Part shown: positions 26,979-35,617 of the stretch, in pieces | How positions within the stretch are numbered: the stretch's first letter is position 1 | Layout: each line of letters opens with the position of its first letter | DNA from: an uncultured Paracoccaceae bacterium | GTDB taxonomy: Bacteria > Pseudomonadota > Alphaproteobacteria > Rhodobacterales > Rhodobacteraceae | Direction of reading: 5' to 3' | NCBI GenBank assembly: GCA_943787985.1 | Contig: CALSOO010000006.1 | Coordinates: 411,996 to 475,995 of the forward strand | Length of the DNA stretch: 64,000 nt | Notes under the pieces: generated by a model | What the model was told of the DNA's origin: nothing | The model's database searches: none | What the model saw: the letters and a program-made list of their open reading frames with translations, nothing else | Position numbers and translations under genes: made by a program

Positions 26979-28538
26979 ATGGCTGACGCTAGCAAACGCA
27001 GATCACGTGGAGGCGGGCGCGCAGGTGCCGCACAACGCCGTGGAGGCGCTGTCATCGAACAGATGCCGTGGAACCCGCCGGTGATGATCGACCGCCCTGT
27101 CGAGCCATTGAACGAAGAAGGGATTGCGGCCATTCACGACGGTGCCATGCGCATTCTCGAAGAAATCGGGATTGAATTTCTGAACCCCGAAGCCCTTGAG
27201 ATCCTGCGCGAAGCCGGGTGCACCATTGATGGCGAGAACGTCCGAATGGGCCGTGATTTTGTAATGGAGATGGTTGCCAAGGCCCCGAGCGCGTTCACGA
27301 TCACCCCGCGCAATCCCGATCGCAAGCTCACCATAGGCGGCAATCACATCAACTTTGGTAACGTCTCTTCGCCTCCCAATTACTGGGATATGGAGATCGG
27401 CACCAAAGTGTCCGGAACCCGTGAGATGTGCCAGAACCTGATCAAACTGACCCAGTATTTCAACTGCATCCATTTCGCGGGAGGTTACCCTGTCGAGCCA
27501 GTGGATGTGCATGCGTCTGTGCGCCATCTGGACGTGTTGTTTGATAAGCTGACCCTGTGTGACAAGGTCATGCACGCCTATTCCCTGGGCAAGGAACGGG
27601 TTGAGGACGTCATGGAGATGGTGCGCATTGCGGGCGGGCACACCCATGAAGAATTCGAAGCCAGCCCCAAGATGTACACCAACATCAACTCCACTTCTCC
27701 GTTAAAGCATGACTATCCGATGATGGATGGGTGGATGCGCTTGGCGCGGCGCGGACAGGCGTTGGTTGTGACACCCTTTACGCTTGCAGGGGCTATGGCC
27801 CCTGTCACTATGTCAGGCGCCGTGGCCCAGTCGCTTGCCGAGGGGCTGTGCGCAATTGTGTTGGCCCAATACATCAACCCCGGAGTGGCCTGCGCCATCG
27901 GGACTTTTACGTCCAATGTGGATATGAAATCGGGTGCACCTGCGTTTGGCACGCCTGAATATATGCGCGCCACCCAAATGACGGGCCAGATGGCGCGGTT
28001 CTACGGCCTGCCTATGCGCTCCTCCGGTGTGTGCGCGGCGAATGTCCCTGACGGGCAAGCGATGTGGGAGACCTCCAACAGCTTGTGGGCGGCGGTGCAA
28101 TCGGGATCCAACATGGTGTACCACGCGGCTGGATGGCTAGAGGGGGGGCTGATTGCATCTCCTGAAAAGTTCATCATGGATTGCGAAGTTTTGCAGCAAA
28201 TCCAACGCTACATGGACCCGAGCCTGACAGCGACGGGACCTGATGAAATTGCGCTGGATGCGATCAAGTCGGTTGGGAACGACGGTCACTTTTTTGGCAT
28301 TCAGCACACCCAAGACCGCTATGCGACGGCATTTTACCAGCCGTTTCTGAGCGACTGGAAAAACTACGAGGGCTGGGAGGCGGCTGGCGGGGTTTGGACC
28401 CCCGAGCGGGCGCATGGTATTTTCAAAGAGATTATTGCGAATTTTGAAGCCCCACCGATGGACGCGGCCATCCGCGAAGAGCTTGAAGCGTTCGTCGCGC
28501 GCCGCAAAGCAGAAGGCGGTGCGCCTACCGACTTCTAA
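26979..28538 (+). CDS. MttB-family methyltransferase, non-pyrrolysine
   Basis: This 519-residue protein belongs to the trimethylamine methyltransferase (MttB) superfamily. In archaeal MttB an in-frame UAG encodes pyrrolysine; here the frame is continuous, as in the MtgB group that demethylates quaternary amines such as glycine betaine. The first 25 residues are Arg/Gly-rich. Usually a corrinoid protein gene is adjacent, but none is in this window. A link to the carnitine operon 10 kb away, which yields glycine betaine, is tempting but unproven. Confidence 0.82.
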   Translation: MADASKRRSRGGGRAGAAQRRGGAVIEQMPWNPPVMIDRPVEPLNEEGIAAIHDGAMRILEEIGIEFLNPEALEILREAGCTIDGENVRMGRDFVMEMVAKAPSAFTITPRNPDRKLTIGGNHINFGNVSSPPNYWDMEIGTKVSGTREMCQNLIKLTQYFNCIHFAGGYPVEPVDVHASVRHLDVLFDKLTLCDKVMHAYSLGKERVEDVMEMVRIAGGHTHEEFEASPKMYTNINSTSPLKHDYPMMDGWMRLARRGQALVVTPFTLAGAMAPVTMSGAVAQSLAEGLCAIVLAQYINPGVACAIGTFTSNVDMKSGAPAFGTPEYMRATQMTGQMARFYGLPMRSSGVCAANVPDGQAMWETSNSLWAAVQSGSNMVYHAAGWLEGGLIASPEKFIMDCEVLQQIQRYMDPSLTATGPDEIALDAIKSVGNDGHFFGIQHTQDRYATAFYQPFLSDWKNYEGWEAAGGVWTPERAHGIFKEIIANFEAPPMDAAIREELEAFVARRKAEGGAPTDF

Positions 28539-28616
28539 AACAAGTATTGCTTGTGCTGTTGGGGGAATTTTAACAGCTGATAGGGCATGGTTCGCACAAG
28601 TTTATGTGAGGCGACT

Positions 28617-29204
28617 ATGCACGGCCTAATAAATCGCGCGATACAGTGTTTTGTAACGGACAGTTATGGACCGGAAAAATGGGCCGATGCCGCCCGTTGG
28701 GCGGAGCTTGGGTTGGTGGATTTCGAATCCATGCTGACCTACGAGGATTCAATGACTCACAGGGCCATTGATGCTGTCTGTCATGTGCTGAACCGGCCCA
28801 GAACCGATATCATGGAAGACATCGGAACCTATCTGGTCTCTCACCCCAACACCGAAGCGTTGCGCAGGTTGTTACGCTTTGGCGGGGTCAATTTTGTCGA
28901 GTTTTTGCAGTCCCTTGATGATTTGCCAGACCGCGCGCGGCTTGCTGTCGCTGATCTGGAGTTGCCGACTTTGGAGGTGCGCGATCACTCGGCTGTGCAG
29001 TTCAGTCTTGTGACCTCCAGCAGTGTCGAAGGCTTTGGGCATGTGATGATGGGTTTGTTGCGGACGATGGCGGACGATTACGGTGCCCTTGTGGTTCTTG
29101 AGCATCAAGGCGGCGGGCAGGGCAGCGAAACCATTTCCATCTCTCTGGTGATGACGGAGTTCGCGGAAGGACGACGTTTCGACCTTGGGGCGCGCATGTC
29201 ATGA
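28617..29204 (+). CDS. H-NOX (HNOB) family haem-NO sensor, atypical
   Basis: This 195-residue protein starts with MHGLINRAIQCFV, the usual opening of HNOB proteins. His76 in LVSHPNTEALRRL is the likely proximal haem ligand. The conserved YxSxR haem-propionate motif is missing; the matching stretch (about 134-138) reads SSSVE. Haem binding may therefore be weak or altered. The gene overlaps the downstream HNOBA-GGDEF gene by 4 bp, the known arrangement for H-NOX partners. The GCTGTT...AACAGC inverted repeat at 28555-28577 lies just upstream. Confidence 0.78.
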   Translation: MHGLINRAIQCFVTDSYGPEKWADAARWAELGLVDFESMLTYEDSMTHRAIDAVCHVLNRPRTDIMEDIGTYLVSHPNTEALRRLLRFGGVNFVEFLQSLDDLPDRARLAVADLELPTLEVRDHSAVQFSLVTSSSVEGFGHVMMGLLRTMADDYGALVVLEHQGGGQGSETISISLVMTEFAEGRRFDLGARMS

Positions 29205-30232
29205 TAGGGCGAAACGCAACTGCCGGGTACCTTGATGTTTTGTGCCCCATGCATGTGATCGTGAATCGCAGCGGGCACATCGTGCACGCGGGCCCGACTG
29301 TGCAAAAACTGCATTCTGGCAAACCGGTTGTCGGGCAGCGGTTTTTGGAAATGTTTGTTCTGAAACGTCCCCGCGCCCTGTCCTCTGTCGAAGACCTGCG
29401 CAAAGCAGCGGGCACCAAACTGCATTTGCAACTGAGCATCGCGCCCTACACAGCCCTGAAAGGGATTTTGATGCCAGGACCGCAAGAGGATCAGCTTCTG
29501 GTGAATTTGTCCTTTGGCATTTCAATCATTGATGCTGTGCGTGACTTTGAACTGACCAGTGCCGATTTTGCCGCGACGGACATGGCCATCGAAATGCTAT
29601 ATCTTGTCGAAGCGAAATCCGCTGCAATGGAGGCGTCGAGGAAGCTCAATTTGCGCCTCCAAGGCGCGAAAATTGCGGCCGAAGAGCAAGCATTTACCGA
29701 TACTTTGACGGGCCTGAAGAATCGTCGTGCAATGGATCATATTCTCGCGCGTCAAATCGAGGCGGATTGCAAATTCGCGATCATGCATATTGATCTGGAT
29801 TTCTTCAAAGCGGTCAATGACACCAAAGGGCATGCCGCAGGAGATTATGTGTTGCAGGTCGTCTCGCGCATTATGGTTGAAGAGACCAGGGAAACTGACA
29901 CTGTCGGACGTGTAGGCGGAGACGAATTCATTGTCATGTTGCCCAACGGTCCATCCGAATCGGCGCTTTTCGGGATTGGGGAACGGATCATCGACAAACT
30001 CGAAGCGCCGATCATGTTCCAGGGAGACGAGTGCCGCGTTTCAGCAAGCATTGGATCAGCGTTTTACTCACCCGGGTGCAACTTGAGCGCTGAAGCCTTG
30101 ATTGCCAATGCAGACGTCGCTTTATACGCCTCCAAGAATGCAGGGCGCGCACAGCAAACGTTCTACAGCCCTGAACTTGAGCATGCAGAAGACCCCGCCA
30201 GTGATGTGCAAAGGTACCGTCAGGTCCACTAA
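29201..30232 (+). CDS. HNOBA-GGDEF diguanylate cyclase
   Basis: This 343-residue protein has an H-NOX-associated PAS-like domain (about 10-130). A coiled coil (about 135-165, rich in Glu, Ala and Lys) and a GGDEF domain follow. The active-site motif GGDEF is at 239-243, with the inhibition site RETD at 230-233. It should make c-di-GMP and be controlled by the upstream H-NOX protein in response to NO or another haem ligand. Start and stop codons of the two genes overlap, so they are translationally coupled. Confidence 0.87.
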   Translation: MIGRNATAGYLDVLCPMHVIVNRSGHIVHAGPTVQKLHSGKPVVGQRFLEMFVLKRPRALSSVEDLRKAAGTKLHLQLSIAPYTALKGILMPGPQEDQLLVNLSFGISIIDAVRDFELTSADFAATDMAIEMLYLVEAKSAAMEASRKLNLRLQGAKIAAEEQAFTDTLTGLKNRRAMDHILARQIEADCKFAIMHIDLDFFKAVNDTKGHAAGDYVLQVVSRIMVEETRETDTVGRVGGDEFIVMLPNGPSESALFGIGERIIDKLEAPIMFQGDECRVSASIGSAFYSPGCNLSAEALIANADVALYASKNAGRAQQTFYSPELEHAEDPASDVQRYRQVH

Positions 30233-30272
30233 AGGGCGTTGCGATCAAATTTCTGAGTGATGGATACAGACT

Positions 30273-30347
30273 TGGCATCCCGTAGGGGAATCGAACCCCT
30301 CTTTTCAGGTTGAAAACCTGACGTCCTAACCGATAGACGAACGGGAC
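30273..30347 (-). tRNA. tRNA-Glu (TTC)
   Basis: The cloverleaf reads from 30347: acceptor GTCCCGT, a D arm, an anticodon stem CAGGT with loop containing TTC, a TTCGATT T loop, and the closing ACGGGAT. The first acceptor pair is G-U. A CCA end is encoded at 30273-30275. The length with CCA is 75 nt. It lies between the diguanylate cyclase gene and recJ. Confidence 0.93.
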
Positions 30348-30427
30348 ACTCAGTCCGTGGCGCGTTATCTAGGCAAAACTTGGCAATCGCGCAAGCAGAA
30401 AAAGCAAACAAATGTGCGAAAAAACCT

Positions 30428-32167
30428 TTAGCTGCGCGCAGCGTCTTCGAGTCGCAATTGTACGGTCTGTTTGCCCCTAAAACTGTTGATATCCAGCCGT
30501 CCAGCCAGATGAAACCGTGCACCGCCGTGGTTTTCCAGTGCCGGACCAAGTGGGCCATCGTATGCGCCGAATGAAATCGCGTCCATTCTGGCCCCTCCAA
30601 CGTCCCCAAAGGTGACTTTGAGGTGTGATTCGCCCACGCGCTTGGCAAAAAAGATCTGCATATCCGCAAACGCAAAGCGTGGTCCGGGAGCGCCAGCGCC
30701 ATACGGCCCGGCTTGTTCCAACATTTCCACCAACTCGATCGTTGCCGCACCCGGCATCAACGCGCCTTCAACGCGCAAATCCGCGGGGCCGATTTCGTCC
30801 GCACCCTGTTTGGCCAACAATTCCGACAAGCGCGCCATTGCGGCCTCTAACTTGTCTTCCGCCACCGTCAGGCCAGCCGCCATTTTATGTCCACCGCCTT
30901 TGAGCAACAAACCTTCGGTCACCATCCGTTGGATCGGTGCGCCAAGGTCGATGCCGGTCATCGAGCGTCCCGACCCTTTGCCTATGCCGTTCTCCAAGCC
31001 GATCACGATTGCCGGGCGATTGGCCGTATCCTTGAGGCGGGAAGCGACGATGCCAACCACGCCCGGATGCCACCCGTCACCTGCGGCCCAAACCAACGGC
31101 GCGTCTAACCCACGCTCTTCGGCTTGTGTTAATGCTGCGGCGCGTACAGCGGCTTCAATGTCGCGCCGTTCCGTGTTGAGCGCGTCCAAGCGTTCCGCCA
31201 TTGCGGCGGCCTCATGTGGATTGTCGCAGGCCAAAAGGCGCGCACCAAGATCGGCCTGACCAATGCGCCCGCCTGCGTTGACCCTTGGCCCGAGCAAGAA
31301 GCCCAAATGATAGGACGTCGGGGCCGTATCCATCCGTGACACATCCGCCAGCGCCACAAGTCCGGGGCGGTCTCGGCGTGTCATAACGCGCAAACCTTGA
31401 CGGACAAAGGCACGGTTCACGCCGATCAACGGGGCGACATCAGCGACCGTGGCCAATCCGACCAAATCCAGAAGGGACATCAAATCAGGGCTTTGTGCCC
31501 CGTCCACGCGCATTTGGCGTCCGGCTTCAACCAGCATCAAAAAGACAACCCCGGCGGCGCAGAGATGCCCCAATACGCCGTCCTCGTCCTGACGGTTGGG
31601 GTTCACGACGGCCAAAGCATCGGGCAGGGTTTCTCCGCCCAGGTGGTGATCCAGCACGACAACATCCGCGCCTTTGGCCGCTGCGATCGGGCCGTGCGAA
31701 AGCGTGCCACAATCGACGCAGATGATCAGGTCATGGTCGCGCGCGAGGGCTGCCATCGCTTCATCGTTGGGGCCGTAGCCTTCGTCGATGCGATCAGGGA
31801 TGTAGAGGGTCGCGTGCTGCCCCAAGCCTCGCAGCCAAATCAGCAGCAACGCTGCTGAACTGCCGCCGTCCACGTCATAGTCTGCGAAAATTGCTATCTT
31901 TTGGCGGTTTTTGACCGCTTGCAAAAACCGCGCCGCGGCCTTTTCCATGTCCCGCAGGGATCTTGGGTCAGGGAGCAGGTCCCGCAAAGAAGGGGCAAGG
32001 AACGCTTCGGCGTCTTGCGCGTCCACGCCGCGGCGCGCCAGCACTTGCGCCACAGGGCGTGGCAGGTCCGTTTGCTGTGCCAAAGCTTCGGCGGCGCGGT
32101 CCACTTCAACGCTTTGGCCGACCCAGCGCCGTCCCGTCAAAGATGCCTCAACCCCTAAGAATGCCAC
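30428..32167 (-). CDS. recJ: Single-stranded-DNA-specific exonuclease RecJ
   Basis: This 579-residue DHH-superfamily nuclease degrades single-stranded DNA 5' to 3' in recombination and mismatch repair. DYDVDG at residues 96-101 and DHH at 173-175 carry the metal ligands. The DHHA1 domain has NAGGRIGQ and GGGHKMAAG, and a C-terminal OB domain follows. The length is normal. It lies upstream of tRNA-Glu and directly downstream of glpX on the same strand, a 46-bp gap. Confidence 0.95.
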   Translation of the reverse strand: MAFLGVEASLTGRRWVGQSVEVDRAAEALAQQTDLPRPVAQVLARRGVDAQDAEAFLAPSLRDLLPDPRSLRDMEKAAARFLQAVKNRQKIAIFADYDVDGGSSAALLLIWLRGLGQHATLYIPDRIDEGYGPNDEAMAALARDHDLIICVDCGTLSHGPIAAAKGADVVVLDHHLGGETLPDALAVVNPNRQDEDGVLGHLCAAGVVFLMLVEAGRQMRVDGAQSPDLMSLLDLVGLATVADVAPLIGVNRAFVRQGLRVMTRRDRPGLVALADVSRMDTAPTSYHLGFLLGPRVNAGGRIGQADLGARLLACDNPHEAAAMAERLDALNTERRDIEAAVRAAALTQAEERGLDAPLVWAAGDGWHPGVVGIVASRLKDTANRPAIVIGLENGIGKGSGRSMTGIDLGAPIQRMVTEGLLLKGGGHKMAAGLTVAEDKLEAAMARLSELLAKQGADEIGPADLRVEGALMPGAATIELVEMLEQAGPYGAGAPGPRFAFADMQIFFAKRVGESHLKVTFGDVGGARMDAISFGAYDGPLGPALENHGGARFHLAGRLDINSFRGKQTVQLRLEDAARS

Positions 32168-32213
32168 GCAAACGTCCTTTCACTATCGTTTCATCGCCAC
32201 TGCGCCGCTGCCG

Positions 32214-33179
32214 TTACCCTTCGGACGGTGTCCGGTAGCTCATGCGCCGCACCGATCCCGTTTTGGACCGCATCAACAGCGTTTCGCAGGTCAACCAACC
32301 TACTTCGCGCTGCACGGCTGGCAAGAGGGAACCGCCTGTGACGCCCGTTGCCGCAAAGATCACGTCCTCGGTCACCAGTTCGTCGCGGGTGTAGATACGG
32401 TCGAGGTCGGTGATCCCCGCTTTGGCCGCGCGGCCCCGTTCGTCGTCATTGCGGAAGGTCAGGCGGCCATAGAACTGCCCGCCCATGCATTTCAGGGCCG
32501 CGGCGGCCAAAACGCCTTCGGGTGCGCCGCCAAGGCCCATATACATGTCGATCCCTGTGCCGGGTTCGGCGCAGTGCATCACGCCTGCGACGTCGCCGTC
32601 AGTGATGAGGCGGATGGCTGCACCGGTCGCGCGCACTTCACCGATCATGGATTCGTGGCGTGGGCGTTCCAGAATGCACACTGTGATGTCGGAGGTTGCG
32701 CAACCTTTGGCCTTGGCCAGGGCCTCGACACGCTGGGTTGCGTTCATGTCCATTGTGACCACGTCGGTCGCGTAGCCCGGTCCGATTGCCAGCTTGTCCA
32801 TGTAGACATCAGGCGCGTGCAACATCGAGCCGCGTGGACCCATCGCGATGACGGTCAGCGCGTTCGGCATATCTTTTGCGGTCAGTGTCGTGCCTTCAAG
32901 CGGATCAAGGGCGATGTCCACGCCCGGCCCGTTCCCTGTGCCCACTTCTTCACCGATATAGAGCATGGGGGCTTCGTCGCGTTCGCCTTCGCCGATCACC
33001 ACAACACCTGCGATATCCAGCAAATTCAGCTGTTCGCGCATTGCGTTAACGGCAGCTTGGTCGGCGGCTTTTTCGTCACCGTGGCCAACCAGTTTGGCAG
33101 AGGCGAGCGCAGCAGCTTCGGAAACACGGGCCAGACCCAGTGAAAGCAGGCGGTCTTGAAAGAGGGCAGAGGCGGTCAT
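32214..33179 (-). CDS. glpX: Class II fructose-1,6-bisphosphatase
   Basis: This 321-residue GlpX-type phosphatase catalyses fructose-1,6-bisphosphate to fructose-6-phosphate in gluconeogenesis. GEGERDEAPML and DPLEGTT form the metal and substrate site, and YTRDELV and SLLPAV segments near the end are typical. It sits between hom and recJ with short gaps on the same strand. Confidence 0.95.
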   Translation of the reverse strand: MTASALFQDRLLSLGLARVSEAAALASAKLVGHGDEKAADQAAVNAMREQLNLLDIAGVVVIGEGERDEAPMLYIGEEVGTGNGPGVDIALDPLEGTTLTAKDMPNALTVIAMGPRGSMLHAPDVYMDKLAIGPGYATDVVTMDMNATQRVEALAKAKGCATSDITVCILERPRHESMIGEVRATGAAIRLITDGDVAGVMHCAEPGTGIDMYMGLGGAPEGVLAAAALKCMGGQFYGRLTFRNDDERGRAAKAGITDLDRIYTRDELVTEDVIFAATGVTGGSLLPAVQREVGWLTCETLLMRSKTGSVRRMSYRTPSEG

Positions 33180-33254
33180 GGACGGAATCCTTACAGGGCA
33201 AAAGTTGCCTGCGGTGTAGCCGCCATTGTGCTCAGAGGCAAACGGTGTGAGCGC

Positions 33255-34541
33255 TCACAGTTCTTCAATTCGCAGGGCAACGGGCCGAGAGGCCAAAACG
33301 CCTGTGCCTTCCATCGCTTCAAGCGCTGTGTCGATGCTGGCGCGCGTGGCTTTGTGCGTGACGATCAAAACAGGTGCTGCGGTGTCTGCGTGCCCGTATT
33401 GGCGCATACGGTCGATGCTGACGCCTGCGTCACCCAGAACAGATGCGATTTTTGCGAGGGCCCCCGGTTTGTCCACGAGCCCCATGCGCAAATAGTAGGG
33501 TGCAGGCAGTTGGGATGTGGCGCGTTTTGCTTCTGCGAGCGTGTTGGCAGGCTGCCCAAAGACGGGCAATGCAAACCCGCGTGCGATATCGCACACGTCT
33601 GCCATCACCGCGCTGGCGGTTGGACCTTCACCGGCGCCCGGTCCGCGCAGCACGACTTGTTCAACAGATGTCCCTTCGAGAACGACCATATTTGTGCCGC
33701 CCTGCAGTTGCCCGAGGGGCGAAGTGGCAGGCACAAGGCACGGCTGCATGCGTTGCTCCAGCCCCCGCCCTGTCATCTGGGCCACGCCCAACAGTTTGAT
33801 TTTGTAGCCCATATCGGCAGCAGCTGTGATGTCTTCGATGCTGATCCGCTCGATGCCTTCGAGTTCGATACCGTCGAAGTCGACCCGTGTACCAAAGGCA
33901 ATTGAGGACAGGATCGCCAGTTTGTGCGCCGCGTCGATGCCGCCCACGTCAAGCTGTGGATCGGCCTCAAGATAGCCCAATCCATCGGCTTCGGCAAAGA
34001 TGTCCTGATAGTTCAGACCGGAGTCTTCCATGCGCGTCAGGATGTAGTTGCACGATCCATTCATCACGCCCATGACCCGCGTGATTTCATTGGCTGCAAG
34101 CCCTTCGGTCAAGGCTTTGACCACGGGAATGCCCCCTGCGACGGCAGCTTCATAGCGCAAGGACAAACCGGCAGCTTCGGCGGTTTCAGCCAAGGCTTGG
34201 CCGTGCAGCGCAAGCATTGCTTTGTTGGCGGTGATCACGTGTTTGCCTGCCGCCAGTGCTGCTTCGGTTGCCGCTTTGGCAGGGCCGTCAGAGCCGCCCA
34301 TCAACTCCACAAAGACGTCAACGTCGTCGCGGGTTGCCAATGCGACAGGGTCATCTTCCCATGCGTAGCTTGTCAAAGGCACGCCGCGGTCTTTGGATTT
34401 GGAACGGGCCGAGACAGCGCTGATCGTGATCTCGCGTCCTGTGCGTGCGCTCAGCAAAGCGGCGTTTTTGCGGATAATCCGCACGACACCAACTCCGACG
34501 GTTCCAAGTCCTGCAATACCAAGGCGAAGGGGCTGTGACAT
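33255..34541 (-). CDS. hom: Homoserine dehydrogenase
   Basis: This 428-residue enzyme converts aspartate semialdehyde to homoserine for methionine and threonine synthesis. The NAD(P) motif GLGTVGVG is near the N terminus. The catalytic region contains GVMNGSCNYILTRM, and the central NITR-type segment is present. The last 80 residues form an ACT domain (YYLRMGLVDKPGALAKIASVLGDAGV) for feedback control, probably by threonine. The ATG at 34541 has GGAGT upstream. Confidence 0.96.
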   Translation of the reverse strand: MSQPLRLGIAGLGTVGVGVVRIIRKNAALLSARTGREITISAVSARSKSKDRGVPLTSYAWEDDPVALATRDDVDVFVELMGGSDGPAKAATEAALAAGKHVITANKAMLALHGQALAETAEAAGLSLRYEAAVAGGIPVVKALTEGLAANEITRVMGVMNGSCNYILTRMEDSGLNYQDIFAEADGLGYLEADPQLDVGGIDAAHKLAILSSIAFGTRVDFDGIELEGIERISIEDITAAADMGYKIKLLGVAQMTGRGLEQRMQPCLVPATSPLGQLQGGTNMVVLEGTSVEQVVLRGPGAGEGPTASAVMADVCDIARGFALPVFGQPANTLAEAKRATSQLPAPYYLRMGLVDKPGALAKIASVLGDAGVSIDRMRQYGHADTAAPVLIVTHKATRASIDTALEAMEGTGVLASRPVALRIEEL

Positions 34542-34614
34542 GGGGTACTCCTTTGGGCGGATCACTGTGTTGCCGCGCGTTTAGCGGGTTCGATCGTGCG
34601 GTGCAACGCAGCAA

Positions 34615-34899
34615 TCAGCGTACCGGCACACCGCGCCGCATCCGTTGGCGGGTGGCGCTATCGACAACGCGCCCTTGAAGGCGCCCCGCCCGCGTCCGCA
34701 ATGCCGCGACGCGCGCTGTCAGGTTGCTGGCCGTTTGGGGGCTTTGTTGTGTGCTTGCGGCCGCAGACAGGATGGTTTCGACAGGCACCAGATCGGGATA
34801 GGGGGCGTCAGCGGCATGCGTCGACGTCGCGTCGTCCAAAGCGGGAAACTGCGCGCAGCCCATCAGGCTGAGGATCATGGCGGCGGCGGGCAATCGCAT
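34615..34899 (-). CDS. Small lipoprotein of unknown function
   Basis: This 94-residue protein has a short signal peptide ending in the lipobox LMGC (Cys at about residue 15). The mature part is Ala/Thr-rich at first and strongly basic at the C terminus (many Arg). I do not recognise a family. It is 73 bp upstream of hom on the same strand. Confidence 0.6.
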   Translation of the reverse strand: MRLPAAAMILSLMGCAQFPALDDATSTHAADAPYPDLVPVETILSAAASTQQSPQTASNLTARVAALRTRAGRLQGRVVDSATRQRMRRGVPVR

Positions 34900-34988
34900 T
34901 GTGTCGACTCCTTTACATGCATCTGCGGTGCATTTGTATCCCGTTGGTGATGCACCAGACGGCTCTTTCGTGCAAGAGAGGCTTGGTT

Positions 34989-35004
34989 CTGAACAAATGT
35001 TCAG
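34989..35004. promoter_or_regulatory. Palindromic operator upstream of TetR gene
   Basis: CTGAACA (34989-34995) and TGTTCAG (34998-35004) are exact inverted arms around AA. The site ends 13 bp before the TetR ATG, so autorepression is plausible. It also fits the GAAC-N4-GTTC shape of Gram-positive LexA boxes, but not the N7-spaced direct repeat used in alphaproteobacteria. Confidence 0.5.
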
Positions 35005-35017
35005 TTAAATCGGAAAT

Positions 35018-35602
35018 ATGGCACGTACTGCAGGTTCACATTCCGACATCACAGGCCCGCGTGTGCGGCAAGCGGCCTTGCGATTATTTGCGCGTCAGGG
35101 CTATGCGGCCGTTTCCATGCGCCAGATCGCATCCGAAGTCGGGGTGCAAGCCGGTGCGCTTTACAATTATACGCCTGATAAGCAGAGCCTTCTGTTTGAT
35201 CTGATGCAGGCTCACATGCGCGATGTTCTGGGGGCTGTGCCAGACCCCAAAGGGCGCAGCGCCATGGACCAACTCGAAGATTTTGTCCGGTTTCACATCG
35301 CGTTTCACTTTGGCCGTCCGGACGAGGTGTTCATAGCCTACATGGAATTGCGCAACCTGACGCCCGAGAATTTCGAAGTGATCGAGAAGCAACGCAAACT
35401 TTACGAGAGCCATCTGGAACAGATTCTGGACAACGGGGTCAGCGCTGGCGCATTTGCGGTGCAGGATCCGAAAATCGCGACATTCGCCGTGATTGCGATG
35501 CTGACCGGCATCAATACATGGTTTCGCGAAGGCGGACGTCTGAGCCTTGAAGCCGTGCAGGATCAGTACTGGCATATGGTGCGCACCGCCGTCGGGGCAT
35601 AG
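35018..35602 (+). CDS. TetR/AcrR family regulator
   Basis: This 194-residue protein has an N-terminal TetR helix-turn-helix (AALRLFARQGYAAVSMRQIASEVGVQAGALYNYTPDKQ, split as about residues 18-55). The C-terminal domain, with FHFGRPDEVFIAYMELRNLTPENF, resembles KstR2/FadR-type regulators of acyl-CoA metabolism. No catabolic gene is adjacent; the convergent neighbour is a pirin. The palindrome at 34989-35004 is a likely binding site. Confidence 0.85.
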   Translation: MARTAGSHSDITGPRVRQAALRLFARQGYAAVSMRQIASEVGVQAGALYNYTPDKQSLLFDLMQAHMRDVLGAVPDPKGRSAMDQLEDFVRFHIAFHFGRPDEVFIAYMELRNLTPENFEVIEKQRKLYESHLEQILDNGVSAGAFAVQDPKIATFAVIAMLTGINTWFREGGRLSLEAVQDQYWHMVRTAVGA

Positions 35603-35617
35603 CGCACCAATCGTTTT

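Noticed and set aside
26979..28538. Pyrrolysine (UAG) readthrough in the MttB homologue
   Set aside because: The frame is continuous with no in-frame TAG, so no pyrrolysine is encoded.
34989..35004. LexA box of Gram-positive type (GAAC-N4-GTTC)
   Set aside because: Two other sites in the window use the alphaproteobacterial GTTC-N7-GTTC form, and this palindrome sits in front of a TetR gene, so an autoregulatory operator is more likely.
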